Of a stretch of 64,000 bases of DNA, positions 1-8,383 are shown piece after piece. The stretch is taken from the NCBI RefSeq assembly GCF_000621445.1, contig NZ_JHYI01000012.1:1-64000 (forward strand), read 5' to 3'. The notes under the pieces were generated by a model, which searched no databases, was not told the origin of the DNA, and worked only from the letters and a program-made list of their open reading frames with translations. Position numbers and translations under genes: made by a program. How positions within the stretch are numbered: the first letter of the stretch is position 1; every line of letters starts with the position of its first letter. The stretch comes from Alkalihalobacillus bogoriensis ATCC BAA-922 (GTDB lineage: Bacteria > Bacillota > Bacilli > Bacillales > Bacillaceae_F).

Positions 1-46
1 AACATTTACTTAGTGTAGATTGATTTGATACAATTTTGTTATCCAT
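1..46 (-). CDS. 5' end of an unidentified minus-strand gene (possibly a transposase)
   Basis: The complement reads ATG at 46-44 followed by 14 sense codons (MDNKIVSNQSTLSKC) before the window ends. An AAGGAG ribosome site lies about six bases upstream. Too little protein is visible to name the product. The start codon lies just inside a 22-bp inverted repeat (about 47-68 and 90-112), an arrangement seen at the ends of some insertion sequences where the hairpin blocks translation of read-through mRNA. A transposase is therefore a reasonable guess, but only a guess. Confidence 0.45.
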   Translation of the reverse strand, partial: MDNKIVSNQSTLSKC

Positions 47-112
47 AAAATTCTCCTTATTGTAAAAGTCACGGATAACTTTGGCTTTGCTTTTACAATA
101 GGAGAATTTTTT
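47..112 (-). promoter_or_regulatory. 22-bp inverted repeat sequestering the ribosome site of the edge gene
   Basis: The left arm 47-68 contains the ribosome-binding site of the gene starting at 46. The right arm about 90-112 is its complement with one bulge, and the loop is about 21 bases. A minus-strand transcript entering from higher coordinates would bury the AAGGAG in the stem. Read on the plus strand the same hairpin ends in a T run and could act as a terminator. It could also be the end region of an insertion sequence. Confidence 0.55.
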
Positions 113-180
113 TTATTCGTCTAGTGTTTTCTTCAAATTTTCACTTTGTTAGTTGAAATGTAAAGCATAAAAATATAGTG

Positions 181-312
181 ATTCCACTGAGTGAAATGGA
201 GCGAAAGCCACTCGACTCCTGCGGGAAAGAGAGGAGCGGCGAGACCCCACAGGCGTTAGCCGAGGAGGCTCGCCACCTCCCCGCGGAAAGCGAGTGGCTG
301 TAGCGCAATGGA
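181..312. repeat. Structured GC-rich palindromic element
   Basis: This is a block of about 130 bp, richer in GC than its AT-rich surroundings. Nested complementary arms include agccactcg (206-214) with cgagtggct (291-299) and ggcgag (238-243) with ctcgcc (269-274). The pattern resembles a dispersed intergenic element I recall from many Bacillaceae genomes; I cannot give a database name. It is the only copy in this window and has no open frame with a ribosome site. The rest of 113-447 holds only the mtlD terminator and one degenerate sequence resembling a Q51 unit (about 381-397). Confidence 0.6.
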
Positions 313-404
313 ACGGATATGTTATTTGTGCTAACTAGAAGCTAGGTAAGAATTAAACCTGTGGATATATTTGCAACGCCAGTGAACATACGTCCGATAA
401 AGCA

Positions 405-440
405 ATAAAAATACAACCCACTTGTCTTCCACAAGTGGGT
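405..440 (-). terminator. Rho-independent terminator of the mannitol operon
   Basis: A perfect 10-bp stem (416-425 with 431-440) and a five-base loop lie just after the mtlD stop. On the minus strand the stem is followed by a T-rich stretch. It ends the mtlA-mtlR-mtlF-mtlD unit. Confidence 0.85.
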
Positions 441-447
441 CATATTA

Positions 448-1587
448 CTAATGTATATATTTCAAAATGAGCGCAATAAGCGGATGTTTACTTTCCAATC
501 CACATACTTGTTGAATTGCCTTTTCATAGCCATTTTCCATAATGGTTTGTTGTAACGCTACAGCTTCCTCATCCTGTGCATAATCATACTGCAAAGCCGC
601 AGCAATTGCTTTCGCTAAATAAACAGGCTCGCCTTCAACTACTTGAAAATATTGAACAGCCGGACTGACGAGGCGATCACCATGACTTAATTTGCGAAGC
701 GGTCCTCTTGCTACCCTTGGAATTTCATCATTTATATGCGGGTTCGTAAAGCGTCCGATAATTTTTTTTCGATATTTCTCGTGTTCTATTGCATCGAATT
801 GATATTTTCCAACTAACAATTCCCCAGTTTCCCGTATTGTTTCTTTTACTGCATGAAGGACATCAGGATGCTCCATTGCTTCTTTAATCGTTTGTAATCC
901 AGCTTGATAGCCTATATACGCGCAAACAGCATGCCCTGTATTGACTGTAAACAGTTTTCGTTCAATATAAGGAGTTAAATCATCGACATATGTCACACCC
1001 TCAATCACGGGGACATTACCAACCATCGCTGCTCTGTCGACAACCCACTCAAAGAAAGGTTCCACTTTAACCATCAGTTTATCGTCATTCGTTTGATTCG
1101 GAACAATGCGGTCAACCGCGGCATTTGGAAAGCCATAAATACGGTCAAACTGTTCTTTTTCCTCTGGCGTTACGTTTTCATAAATCGCTTCTTTTAAAAA
1201 CACACTGCCGCCGACCATGTTTTCACAAGCAATAATATTAAGTGGGGCTTCAGTTTGCTTCGCACGTTCTTTCAACCCTTTTCCCAACACCCCCGAAATA
1301 ATCTTTAAAATCGTTGGCCCAACGGCTGTTGTTACTAGGTCTGCTTTTTGAATCGCTGCAATAACTTGTTCTGGATGTTCCATACTATTAATGGCACTTA
1401 CGTTCGTCACCATCGTTTCTTCACTTTTTTCATCTGCTAACACTACACGATATTCTTTTTTTTCATTTAGCAAACGGACGACTTCTTCATTTACATCTAC
1501 AAAACATACATCGTACCCTGCATCAGATAGCAGTTTCCCAATAAACCCTCTACCAATATTACCTGCACCAAAATGGACGGCTAACAT
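448..1587 (-). CDS. mtlD: Mannitol-1-phosphate 5-dehydrogenase
   Basis: Cytoplasmic NAD-dependent enzyme that oxidises mannitol 1-phosphate, delivered by the mannitol PTS, to fructose 6-phosphate for glycolysis. The 379-residue length is normal for the family. The N-terminus carries the Rossmann nucleotide-binding motif GAGNIGRGFIG, and the substrate-domain stretch NTGHAVCAYIGY near residue 217 is typical of polyol dehydrogenases. It is the last gene of the mannitol operon, starts two bases after mtlF ends and is followed by a strong terminator. Expression should follow MtlR activation and CcpA repression of the upstream promoter. The identification is secure. Confidence 0.97.
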   Translation of the reverse strand: MLAVHFGAGNIGRGFIGKLLSDAGYDVCFVDVNEEVVRLLNEKKEYRVVLADEKSEETMVTNVSAINSMEHPEQVIAAIQKADLVTTAVGPTILKIISGVLGKGLKERAKQTEAPLNIIACENMVGGSVFLKEAIYENVTPEEKEQFDRIYGFPNAAVDRIVPNQTNDDKLMVKVEPFFEWVVDRAAMVGNVPVIEGVTYVDDLTPYIERKLFTVNTGHAVCAYIGYQAGLQTIKEAMEHPDVLHAVKETIRETGELLVGKYQFDAIEHEKYRKKIIGRFTNPHINDEIPRVARGPLRKLSHGDRLVSPAVQYFQVVEGEPVYLAKAIAAALQYDYAQDEEAVALQQTIMENGYEKAIQQVCGLESKHPLIALILKYIH

Positions 1588-1588
1588 A

Positions 1589-2026
1589 TTAATTCACCTC
1601 AGAAAATAAAGCTAAAATTTCAGCTTCAGTTTGTGCTTCTACAATCTTTTCAATGTTTTCTTCTTCTGAACAAACAATCGCAATTTGCGATAAAATTTCT
1701 AAATGCTCTCCATCTTTTCCAGCGATTCCGATTAAAACTTTTGCAATATTCCCATCACCAAAATCTACACCTTCTGGAACTTGAACGATCGATAAACCTG
1801 AAGCAAGAACAGCCTTTTTTGCATCTTCTGTACCATGTGGAATCGCAACAAAATTCCCCATGAACGTAGAAGTTAATTGTTCTCTTTCTAGCATTTTTTC
1901 AATGTATTCTTCGTTAACATATCCTTTATCGACGAGAATTTGCCCTGTTTGACGAATCGCTTCTTCTTTTGATGTGAACTGTTGGTTTAATACGACATTT
2001 TCTTTTGCTAAAATTTCTTTTGTCAT
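1589..2026 (-). CDS. mtlF: PTS mannitol-specific enzyme IIA
   Basis: Soluble phosphotransfer subunit that takes phosphate from HPr-His-P and passes it to the IIB domain of MtlA. The 145 residues form a single PTS_EIIA type-2 domain. The phosphorylated histidine is His64 in AIPHGTEDAKKA. The gene lies between mtlR (24-bp gap) and mtlD (adjacent), an order known from Geobacillus stearothermophilus, where IIA is encoded apart from IICB. Here too MtlA lacks its own IIA domain, so MtlF is required for mannitol uptake. It may also phosphorylate MtlR. Confidence 0.96.
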   Translation of the reverse strand: MTKEILAKENVVLNQQFTSKEEAIRQTGQILVDKGYVNEEYIEKMLEREQLTSTFMGNFVAIPHGTEDAKKAVLASGLSIVQVPEGVDFGDGNIAKVLIGIAGKDGEHLEILSQIAIVCSEEENIEKIVEAQTEAEILALFSEVN

Positions 2027-2050
2027 GTTGTCCCACTCCTTGTGAATGTT

Positions 2051-4144
2051 TTATATCTTTTTCTTAAAAAACGATGATAGTTCTTCTACTAGTAATGTTT
2101 TTACTTCTTGCTCTGTTCCTGTTTCAAAGAAACGAATCGTTGGCTCATCTCGAATGACGAGTGCACTAATTGCACTTAACATTTCATTTGTTTCTTCGTT
2201 ACTATTCAATGGTGATAACAATAATAGAATCGTGTGCATCGAAAGGTCATCGCCATCCATCGCTTTTACTTGAAGCGGTTCTTCCAGATGCCCTACTGAA
2301 AATGTTGGGGTTTGAACAGATTCGCTTTTTGTATGATATAAAGCAAGTGATGTATTTGGGATACCAAGTCCCCCTATTTGTTCTCGTCTTAAGAGCTCGG
2401 TTACGACTTGTTCTTGACTGTTAATCGTCTGTTTTTCCTCCAATGGTTCACAAAGCATTTGTAAAGCCAACTCCACTGTCGATACCATTTCTAGCTTACG
2501 AACATTAAATTGAGCCAAAAGCGAATAAATGGCAGTTGAATAGTTTTTTATTTTTTCAACATATTCGATAAAGTCCCTATCCGTGGCCCTTTGCCCTGCC
2601 CTGTTTGTCCGTTGTTTTTTTCGCGGTTGAACTAACTGCCGATTTTTTAACAACCGTTTCACTTTCTCGATTTCTTCTTCAGCTAAAAGCGGGCTTACAA
2701 CTAAATACTCATGTTGAAAATTTTTTAATGGAATCGTAGAAATCACGGCATCAAAGTCATGAACATCAACATTTTCAAGGTCAAACAATGACGCATTTAC
2801 AGTTGTTATCCCTTGAATCGCTTGTTGTAGCTTTGTTGATAACATTTTTGAAGTACCAATGCCACTTGAGCACACAACAAGCGTCCGATAATTCATCTTG
2901 TCTTCTTTGTTTAAAATGGCTGATGCAAAATGTAACACGAGATAACCAATTTCTTCTTTTGGTACGTGTAATTCAGGAAAAACCTCGCTAACCCCTTTTT
3001 CTAATACGACAAACATATCATGATAGTCAGATTCGATTTTCGATAAAAGCGGATTAGAGATACCCATATTCTGTTTGATACGATGTAATGCTGGTTTTAA
3101 ATGGGCGACTAACCCATGAAACAATGATACATTGTCCTGTAAATCATAATCTAACTCTTGACTGACAAAACGGATTAACTGTTGCGCTAATAAACCAACA
3201 TGAAGGCTGGAATCTTCCAACATGTCATCATGCTCATTTCTAAGTTTCGCTCCCATTAAATGCATCGTAATATAGCCAAGCTCTCCTTCAGAAATGTTGA
3301 TGGAAAATAAAGATTCTAACCCGGCTACGATTTTTTCTGCAGCGTGATATTCTTTTGTTTTTTTGAGCGTTTGCAAATAGTCATGATCAAATGTTATCTC
3401 TTCACCTTGTTGAATTCGTTCGATTGCCAAAGCGAGATGAACAACTAGCCCAATATATGCACTGTCGGCTATCGAATACGGCAAGTCACTTTTAATCGAA
3501 TCAATTTGCCTTTCAATCATAAGTAGTTTTTGTTTTTCTACTAGCCCTAGCAACCGGTCTGTCACCGTATCAATTGTTTGCGATGCCTTTTTTTGAATCG
3601 TCTCTTTTAAAATCGTAATAAACTCAAATTCATCGATATTCGTAATAATCAGCTTGCTCATCGCTTTTCGTTTTGCCGATTCAGGTCCTTGAATTTCTAC
3701 CCCATAGCCTCTTTTTCTAACGAGTGACAAGCCAAAAGGCGTAACTTGTTCTTCGATTTTATTTAAGTCATTACTAATTGTTGCAATCGTTACATTTAAA
3801 TCATGGGCTAGTGCAATTAATTTAACCGGATCTTTTGTTTCAAGCAATGATGACAATATCAATGTTTGTCGTTCTTCCGGTGTATATTCTTGATGTGATA
3901 ACGTAAACAAAAGCTGTTGCAAATGTTCTTTACCGGCTTTGTCACCGCTCACTTGGATGCCAATACCTGACTTCTTTACAAGCTGTAGGCCATGTTCTGT
4001 TAAAATATCTTCTACCCCTTTTAAATCACGGTGAACGGTTCTTGGACTGACATCTAATTCAGAAGATATTTCTTTTACCGTTGTCTCTTCGGATTTCATT
4101 AAGAGCAACTCTAGTATTTTTCGTTCTCTAGCCGCTATATACAT
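2051..4144 (-). CDS. mtlR: Mannitol operon transcriptional activator, PRD/PTS-domain type
   Basis: DNA-binding activator whose activity is set by PTS phosphorylation. In order it has an N-terminal DeoR-type helix-turn-helix (about residues 1-60, with TVKEISSELDVSPRTVHRDL), a second helix-turn-helix region, two PRD domains (about 180-400), an EIIB-Gat-like domain with Cys in VVCSSGIGTSK, and a C-terminal EIIA-like domain. A longer frame starts 30 bases upstream, but the ATG at 4144 has a GGAGTG site six bases away and gives the normal MtlR start (MYIAARERK). It lies 397 bp after mtlA and just before mtlF. HPr or MtlA phosphorylation probably toggles it, as in other Firmicutes. Confidence 0.94.
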   Translation of the reverse strand: MYIAARERKILELLLMKSEETTVKEISSELDVSPRTVHRDLKGVEDILTEHGLQLVKKSGIGIQVSGDKAGKEHLQQLLFTLSHQEYTPEERQTLILSSLLETKDPVKLIALAHDLNVTIATISNDLNKIEEQVTPFGLSLVRKRGYGVEIQGPESAKRKAMSKLIITNIDEFEFITILKETIQKKASQTIDTVTDRLLGLVEKQKLLMIERQIDSIKSDLPYSIADSAYIGLVVHLALAIERIQQGEEITFDHDYLQTLKKTKEYHAAEKIVAGLESLFSINISEGELGYITMHLMGAKLRNEHDDMLEDSSLHVGLLAQQLIRFVSQELDYDLQDNVSLFHGLVAHLKPALHRIKQNMGISNPLLSKIESDYHDMFVVLEKGVSEVFPELHVPKEEIGYLVLHFASAILNKEDKMNYRTLVVCSSGIGTSKMLSTKLQQAIQGITTVNASLFDLENVDVHDFDAVISTIPLKNFQHEYLVVSPLLAEEEIEKVKRLLKNRQLVQPRKKQRTNRAGQRATDRDFIEYVEKIKNYSTAIYSLLAQFNVRKLEMVSTVELALQMLCEPLEEKQTINSQEQVVTELLRREQIGGLGIPNTSLALYHTKSESVQTPTFSVGHLEEPLQVKAMDGDDLSMHTILLLLSPLNSNEETNEMLSAISALVIRDEPTIRFFETGTEQEVKTLLVEELSSFFKKKI

Positions 4145-4320
4145 CATTCTCACTCCACTACTATGACTAATCATACGCTAAGCAAAGTTGATGACAAAAT
4201 ATAAATAACATCCTTCATACTTCTATTATCTATAATTTGTAACCTCTTTCTCAACAAAAGAAAGATTCAATTTCGCCTTTTGACTTGTTGCCAAAATTAA
4301 ATAATATCGATTCGTTTTAT

Positions 4321-4492
4321 AAAGAAAAACGCGGGATCTTCTTTTCTTTTCAAGTGAAGTACGGAGCCCTGCCAGCTTTTGAAAGTGAACCCAAAGTGTT
4401 CTACTTGGGGTGAAACGCGCAGGTGCACAGCCTTCGCTCTTAAAGATAAGCTTTCAAAGCATCGCTACTATACCAAGATTTTTCTTTCTTAT
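4321..4492 (+). repeat. H160 dispersed repeat, copy a (full length)
   Basis: This block of about 165 bp between mtlA and mtlR matches blocks near 14808 and 58618 almost throughout. It starts with a run of AAAGAAAAACGC type and includes a hairpin around cccaaag/cttgggg and the pair gaag.../cttcgc. It ends in an AT-rich tail. There is no coding potential. Together with the mtlA terminator it fills most of the gap between these two genes; 4175-4320 shows nothing I can name. Confidence 0.75.
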
Positions 4493-4497
4493 ATGCT

Positions 4498-4536
4498 AAA
4501 AACAAGACTAACTTTTTTTTGAAGTCAGTCTTGTTT
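4498..4536 (-). terminator. Hairpin after mtlA
   Basis: An 11-bp stem of AAAACAAGACT with AGTCTTGTTTT starts a few bases beyond the mtlA stop. The loop is A-rich in the minus-strand transcript and the T run is short. It is probably a partial terminator that lowers expression of mtlR, mtlF and mtlD relative to mtlA. Confidence 0.65.
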
Positions 4537-4541
4537 TGATG

Positions 4542-5960
4542 TTATTTTAATTTTTCCATTAACTCATCATATTTTGGACTATTTAAGAAGTTTTCAACCG
4601 AAATATGATAAGCCGTAGGTAATTTTTCTTTCGCACGAGAAGTTAAATCTTTGTGAGTGATTACTATATCCGCATCATCTGGAATATTGTTAATCGACGT
4701 ATTCGTAATGTTTACATCTAATTCTGCTTTCTTTGCTTTATTTTTTAAAATCGATGCTCCCATTGCACTTGAGCCCATACCAGCATCACAAGCAAAGATG
4801 ATTTTCTTCACATTGTTCGGGTCAAAATCCGTTTTCGTATCAAATGAACTCGCTACTGAACTTTTCTTTCCTTTCAGTTGCTCCATTTTTGCAGCTGCTG
4901 CTGTCATATCTTCTTCTTCGTTTTTCTTACCTGTTTTTAAAATAATTGAAGCGACTATAAAGGAAACAGCAGTTGCCACAAGTACCCCTAATAGAACTCC
5001 TAAATGATCTCCTCTCGCTGTCATACCCATTAAAGCAATAATACTTCCTGGTGATGGCGGCGCTACTAATCCTACATTAAATAATGTGAAAGTGAAAACC
5101 CCACTAATTCCACCAGCGATAGCGGCTAAAATTAACATTGGTTTCATTAAAATATACGGGAAGTAAATTTCATGAATCCCACCTAAGAAATGAATGACGA
5201 TAGCACCAGGAGCTGTTTGTCTTGCCGTCCCTGCACCAAAAATCATAATCGCTAATAATATTCCTAACCCCGGTCCAGGGTTCGTTTCTAATAAGAATAA
5301 AATTGACTTTCCAGCCTCTGCAGCTTCTTTTGCTCCTAATGGACTTAAGATTCCATGGTTAATCGCATTGTTCAAAAACAAAACTTTAGCTGGTTCAATA
5401 AAAATGTTTGCTAATGGTAATAACCCTGCATTCACAATAACTTCTACACCTGCTGCTAACACTTTATTTAATGCGAGCACAACAGGACCAATTCCTAGGA
5501 ACGCCGCTAATGTCAGTAACATCCCTAAAATACCAGCTGTAAAATTGTTTACAAGCATTTCAAAGCCTTGACGGACTTTCGGTTGAACGACTTCATCAAT
5601 TTTCTTAATGAGCCATCCACCAAGTGGCCCCATAATCATCGCTCCAAGGAACATTGGGATATCTGCTCCGACGATAACCCCCATCGTCGCTGTTGCCCCA
5701 ACAACTCCCCCACGGTCACCATATACCATTTTACCACCAGTATAACCGATTAAGAGTGGTAGTAAATACGTTATCATCGGTCCGACAAGTTGAGCTAAAC
5801 TTTCATTTGGCCACCAACCTGTTGGGATAAAAAGTGCGGTAATAAACCCCCAAGCAATAAAGGCGCCGATATTTGGCATAATCATGCCACTTAAATAACT
5901 TCCAAAACGCTGAATTTTAACACGGACATCTTGTTTTGAGCCGTTTGCTGAATTGGACAT
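4542..5960 (-). CDS. mtlA: PTS mannitol transporter, enzyme IICB
   Basis: Membrane permease that imports mannitol and phosphorylates it to mannitol 1-phosphate. Residues 1 to about 345 are the IIC transmembrane domain, with the family motif GIHEIYFPY at 261-269. A linker follows, then the IIB domain carrying the phosphorylated Cys391 in FACDAGMGSSAMG. At 472 residues it matches IICB proteins that lack a fused IIA; the IIA is MtlF downstream. The start has a GGGGGA site nine bases away. The promoter and cre site upstream suggest strong expression with CcpA repression. Confidence 0.96.
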   Translation of the reverse strand: MSNSANGSKQDVRVKIQRFGSYLSGMIMPNIGAFIAWGFITALFIPTGWWPNESLAQLVGPMITYLLPLLIGYTGGKMVYGDRGGVVGATATMGVIVGADIPMFLGAMIMGPLGGWLIKKIDEVVQPKVRQGFEMLVNNFTAGILGMLLTLAAFLGIGPVVLALNKVLAAGVEVIVNAGLLPLANIFIEPAKVLFLNNAINHGILSPLGAKEAAEAGKSILFLLETNPGPGLGILLAIMIFGAGTARQTAPGAIVIHFLGGIHEIYFPYILMKPMLILAAIAGGISGVFTFTLFNVGLVAPPSPGSIIALMGMTARGDHLGVLLGVLVATAVSFIVASIILKTGKKNEEEDMTAAAAKMEQLKGKKSSVASSFDTKTDFDPNNVKKIIFACDAGMGSSAMGASILKNKAKKAELDVNITNTSINNIPDDADIVITHKDLTSRAKEKLPTAYHISVENFLNSPKYDELMEKLK

Positions 5961-6032
5961 TGTAGTTCCCCCTTAAAAAATGTTTATGATAAGATAATTG
6001 CGATTTCTCTTACACCTTAATCATAAGCTCCG

Positions 6033-6048
6033 TGTGAAGCGTTTTCAA
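6033..6048 (-). promoter_or_regulatory. cre site for CcpA downstream of the mtlA promoter
   Basis: The minus-strand sequence TTGAAAACGCTTCAC matches the published cre consensus WTGAAARCGYTTWWN with one mismatch. It lies 70-90 bp before the mtlA start and downstream of the proposed promoter, a position suited to a roadblock. Confidence 0.75.
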
Positions 6049-6086
6049 TTTGAAGAAAAACGTATTTTGTCATGCACAATGTTGTC

Positions 6087-6114
6087 ATTATTAAATAGCA
6101 CCTCAGCTTGTCAA
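6087..6114 (-). promoter_or_regulatory. Putative sigma-A promoter of mtlA
   Basis: On the minus strand, TTGACA (6114-6109) and AATAAT (6092-6087) are separated by 16 bp. They lie about 130 bp before the mtlA start and upstream of the cre site. The assignment is by sequence only; an MtlR operator was not identified. Confidence 0.55.
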
Positions 6115-6207
6115 CCCTTTTCTAAAGAAATTTCTATTTTTTTCAAATATCCATTGGCTTTTCGTACATAATAATAGCGAAAATTGAATCCAAAGGAGAA
6201 ATGCCCC

Positions 6208-7095
6208 ATGTTCTATCATGTCAAAGAGCTTCAATACAATGCAAAACCTTCTCAACCTGACCCGGTATATGCAAAAAAACTCCAAGAAATACTTGGTGGC
6301 CAATTCGGGGAAATATCTGTCATGATGCAATATTTATTTCAAGGGTGGAACTGCCGTGGAGATAAAAAGTATCGTGATATGCTTTTAGATATAGGAACAG
6401 AGGAAATAGCGCATGTTGAAATGTTAGCAACGATGATTGCCCAGCTTGTCGATGGTGCCCCTGCTCATGATCAAGAAGAAGCAGCAAAAAATCCTGTCGT
6501 TGAAGCGGTGTTAGGTGGAATGAATCCACAGCATGCCATTGTCAACGGCCTAGGCGCACAACCAAATGACAGTGTCGGATTCCCATGGACCGCTCGCTAT
6601 ATGATTTCAAGTGGTAATTTACTTGCCGATTTCCGCGCGAATTTAAACGCAGAATCCCAAGGCCGACTTCAAGCAGTTCGTTTATATGAAATGACGACAG
6701 ACCCTGGTGTGCGTGACATGTTATCTTTCTTAATCGCTAGAGATTCGATGCATCAAAACCAATGGATGGCTGCCATTCATGAACTTGAACAAGCGGAAAG
6801 TGTAATTGTCCCGAGCACCTTTAACCGTGAATATGAAATACAAGAAGTCGCTAATCAATTTATGAACTTCTCAACAGGGGAAGAAAGCAGCCAAGGTCGT
6901 TGGGCAAATGGACCAACATTTGATGGTCAAGGGAACTTCGAATACGTCGCAAATCCTGAAGCAATGGGCCAACACCCACAATTGCAGCCAGGTCCTGCTT
7001 ATATTCATGGAACAAACCCAACGAACATGCAAATGATGCAACAACAAGCAAAAATGACTGATAATCAACCATCTGATCAGTCGTTTATGCAATAA
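6208..7095 (+). CDS. Non-haem manganese catalase
   Basis: Detoxifies hydrogen peroxide by disproportionation at a dimanganese centre. The ligands aligning with those of Lactobacillus plantarum manganese catalase are visible: Glu35 (QFGEIS), Glu66 and His69 (TEEIAHVE), Glu149 (NLNAESQ) and His182 (DSMHQNQW). I chose the ATG at 6208, with AAGGAG nine bases upstream, over an in-frame ATG 24 bases earlier that has no site; this gives 295 residues. The last 25 residues are Met/Gln-rich and probably disordered. It is related to B. subtilis YdbD and YjqC. It is monocistronic with a strong terminator. Such catalases in spore formers are often spore-associated, but I see no sporulation promoter. Confidence 0.93.
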   Translation: MFYHVKELQYNAKPSQPDPVYAKKLQEILGGQFGEISVMMQYLFQGWNCRGDKKYRDMLLDIGTEEIAHVEMLATMIAQLVDGAPAHDQEEAAKNPVVEAVLGGMNPQHAIVNGLGAQPNDSVGFPWTARYMISSGNLLADFRANLNAESQGRLQAVRLYEMTTDPGVRDMLSFLIARDSMHQNQWMAAIHELEQAESVIVPSTFNREYEIQEVANQFMNFSTGEESSQGRWANGPTFDGQGNFEYVANPEAMGQHPQLQPGPAYIHGTNPTNMQMMQQQAKMTDNQPSDQSFMQ

Positions 7096-7099
7096 TATA

Positions 7100-7144
7100 G
7101 AAAAAGTCGAGGTCACTAAGAAGGAAGTGACCTCGACTTTTTTC
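7100..7144 (+). terminator. Terminator of the manganese catalase gene
   Basis: A stem of about 17 bp (AAAAAGTCGAGGTCACT with its complement), a nine-base loop and a T run follow six bases after the stop. It immediately precedes Q51 copy A. Confidence 0.9.
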
Positions 7145-7152
7145 TCATGTAG

Positions 7153-7338
7153 TGTAACGGACATCTGTTCTGCTATCTTTCATTTTTTTCGACTTTTTCA
7201 AGTCGTATCGGACATCTGTTCCGTTACTTTGCCCATTTAGGGTGCAAAAGCTTGTATTTTAGTGTATTGCTGAAAAGATGTCCGATAGAATATTACGAAT
7301 GGCAAAAATTAGTGAAATAACGGAATAGATGTCCACAA
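7153..7338. repeat. Q51 four-unit dyad element, copy A
   Basis: Two direct units have CGGACA starting at 7158 and 7209 (51 bp apart). Two inverted units follow, with TGTCCG starting at 7279 and 7330 (51 bp apart). The second unit is TATCGGA-N7-TCCGTTA with centre CATCTGT; the third is the most degenerate. The element fills the convergent gap between the catalase terminator and the end of the WYL gene. No open frame here has a ribosome site. Confidence 0.85.
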
Positions 7339-7346
7339 GAGTTTTC

Positions 7347-8348
7347 CTACTTTGAATAAAGTGCGATCATTTTTTCAATTTCCTGCTCTATCTCCTGTTG
7401 TAACGACAGCGGCGACACCACCTGAACTTGGCTCCCCCATGATAAAATCCAAGCTTTCAACCCGGCACTTTTTTTTGCCTTTGCTTTCACAAGAAACGAT
7501 TTTTCACTTACTTGTTTAACATTGGAGTCCATACCAAACTTATCAAAAACACCATTTAACGTGACTCGGTTTAACTGAAATTGCAATGTAATCCAATCAT
7601 CCTGACCACCAAACATATGAAATGAATGTTGAATATATTCACTTAAGTCTTTTTTTTGCTGTGTGAAGCTTTCATCTGATATAACAACATGTCGCATTCG
7701 GTCTAAGCGGTAATTTCTTGGGTTCTCTTCTTCCCCATAGTTCACATCATCACCTATTAAATAATAAAAGTCAGACTCCCATATTAATGCATGCGGTTTA
7801 ATTTTATACAGTCGCCCATCATGACGTAGTGTAAATGTTTTCTCAAGATTAAAGTCACCGTATTGAAAATAGACGATTTTTTTCTGTGAAATTGCTTCAT
7901 GTAGGATATCAATATGATGTTTAATAAGGTTGTAATTCGTATTAATCGATTGCTGGTATACAACCGGATCTGGTAGTGTTTTGGCGATTTGCTTACTCGT
8001 TAACTGTTTTAAACATGACACTAGATATTTTTTCTCCTCGGTTGTAATAAATCTAGCCGAAAGAACAGGATCTATTAAAAGTCGAAGCTGGTATGTTTCA
8101 AATAACCGGTCTTGATGGCTATAAAAGAGCTCACCATGTTTTCCTGTGTTTTCAATAATATCAAACCCGCTATCTCGTAATGTATGAATATACTTTTTCA
8201 CCGTTTTTGCATCAGCAGGAAACTCTGGCACATACATTTTCAACTTGGCAATTAATTCTTTCATTGAAAGCTGATGGTGTTCATCTGTTTCAACTAGCAA
8301 AATTTCTCTTAAGGCAAGTAATCGCAAAGCCGTTTTATTCTCACTCAT
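7347..8348 (-). CDS. HTH/WYL-domain transcriptional regulator
   Basis: A 333-residue protein with an N-terminal winged-helix region (about 1-75, with LSMKELIAKLKMYVPEFPADAKTV split by a turn) and a central WYL domain (about 145-215). The WYL domain has the YKIKPHALIWESDFYYLIG core and continues into a C-terminal extension domain. WYL domains bind nucleic acids or nucleotide ligands and often control DNA repair or phage-defence genes. It is the last gene after an AddB-like and an AddA-like gene on the same strand (35-bp gap), so it may control that pair or act with it. The ribosome site is weak. There is no clear terminator before Q51 copy A. The family assignment is firm; the target is unknown. 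Confidence 0.88.
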   Translation of the reverse strand: MSENKTALRLLALREILLVETDEHHQLSMKELIAKLKMYVPEFPADAKTVKKYIHTLRDSGFDIIENTGKHGELFYSHQDRLFETYQLRLLIDPVLSARFITTEEKKYLVSCLKQLTSKQIAKTLPDPVVYQQSINTNYNLIKHHIDILHEAISQKKIVYFQYGDFNLEKTFTLRHDGRLYKIKPHALIWESDFYYLIGDDVNYGEEENPRNYRLDRMRHVVISDESFTQQKKDLSEYIQHSFHMFGGQDDWITLQFQLNRVTLNGVFDKFGMDSNVKQVSEKSFLVKAKAKKSAGLKAWILSWGSQVQVVSPLSLQQEIEQEIEKMIALYSK

Positions 8349-8383
8349 CTCTTCACATCCTATTAAGGAGAATTCATACTACT

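Noticed and set aside
381-397. Single Q51-like unit near the mtlD terminator
   Set aside because: Only GAACATACGTCCGATA-like similarity, with no second unit 51 bp away. It may be chance or a decayed remnant.
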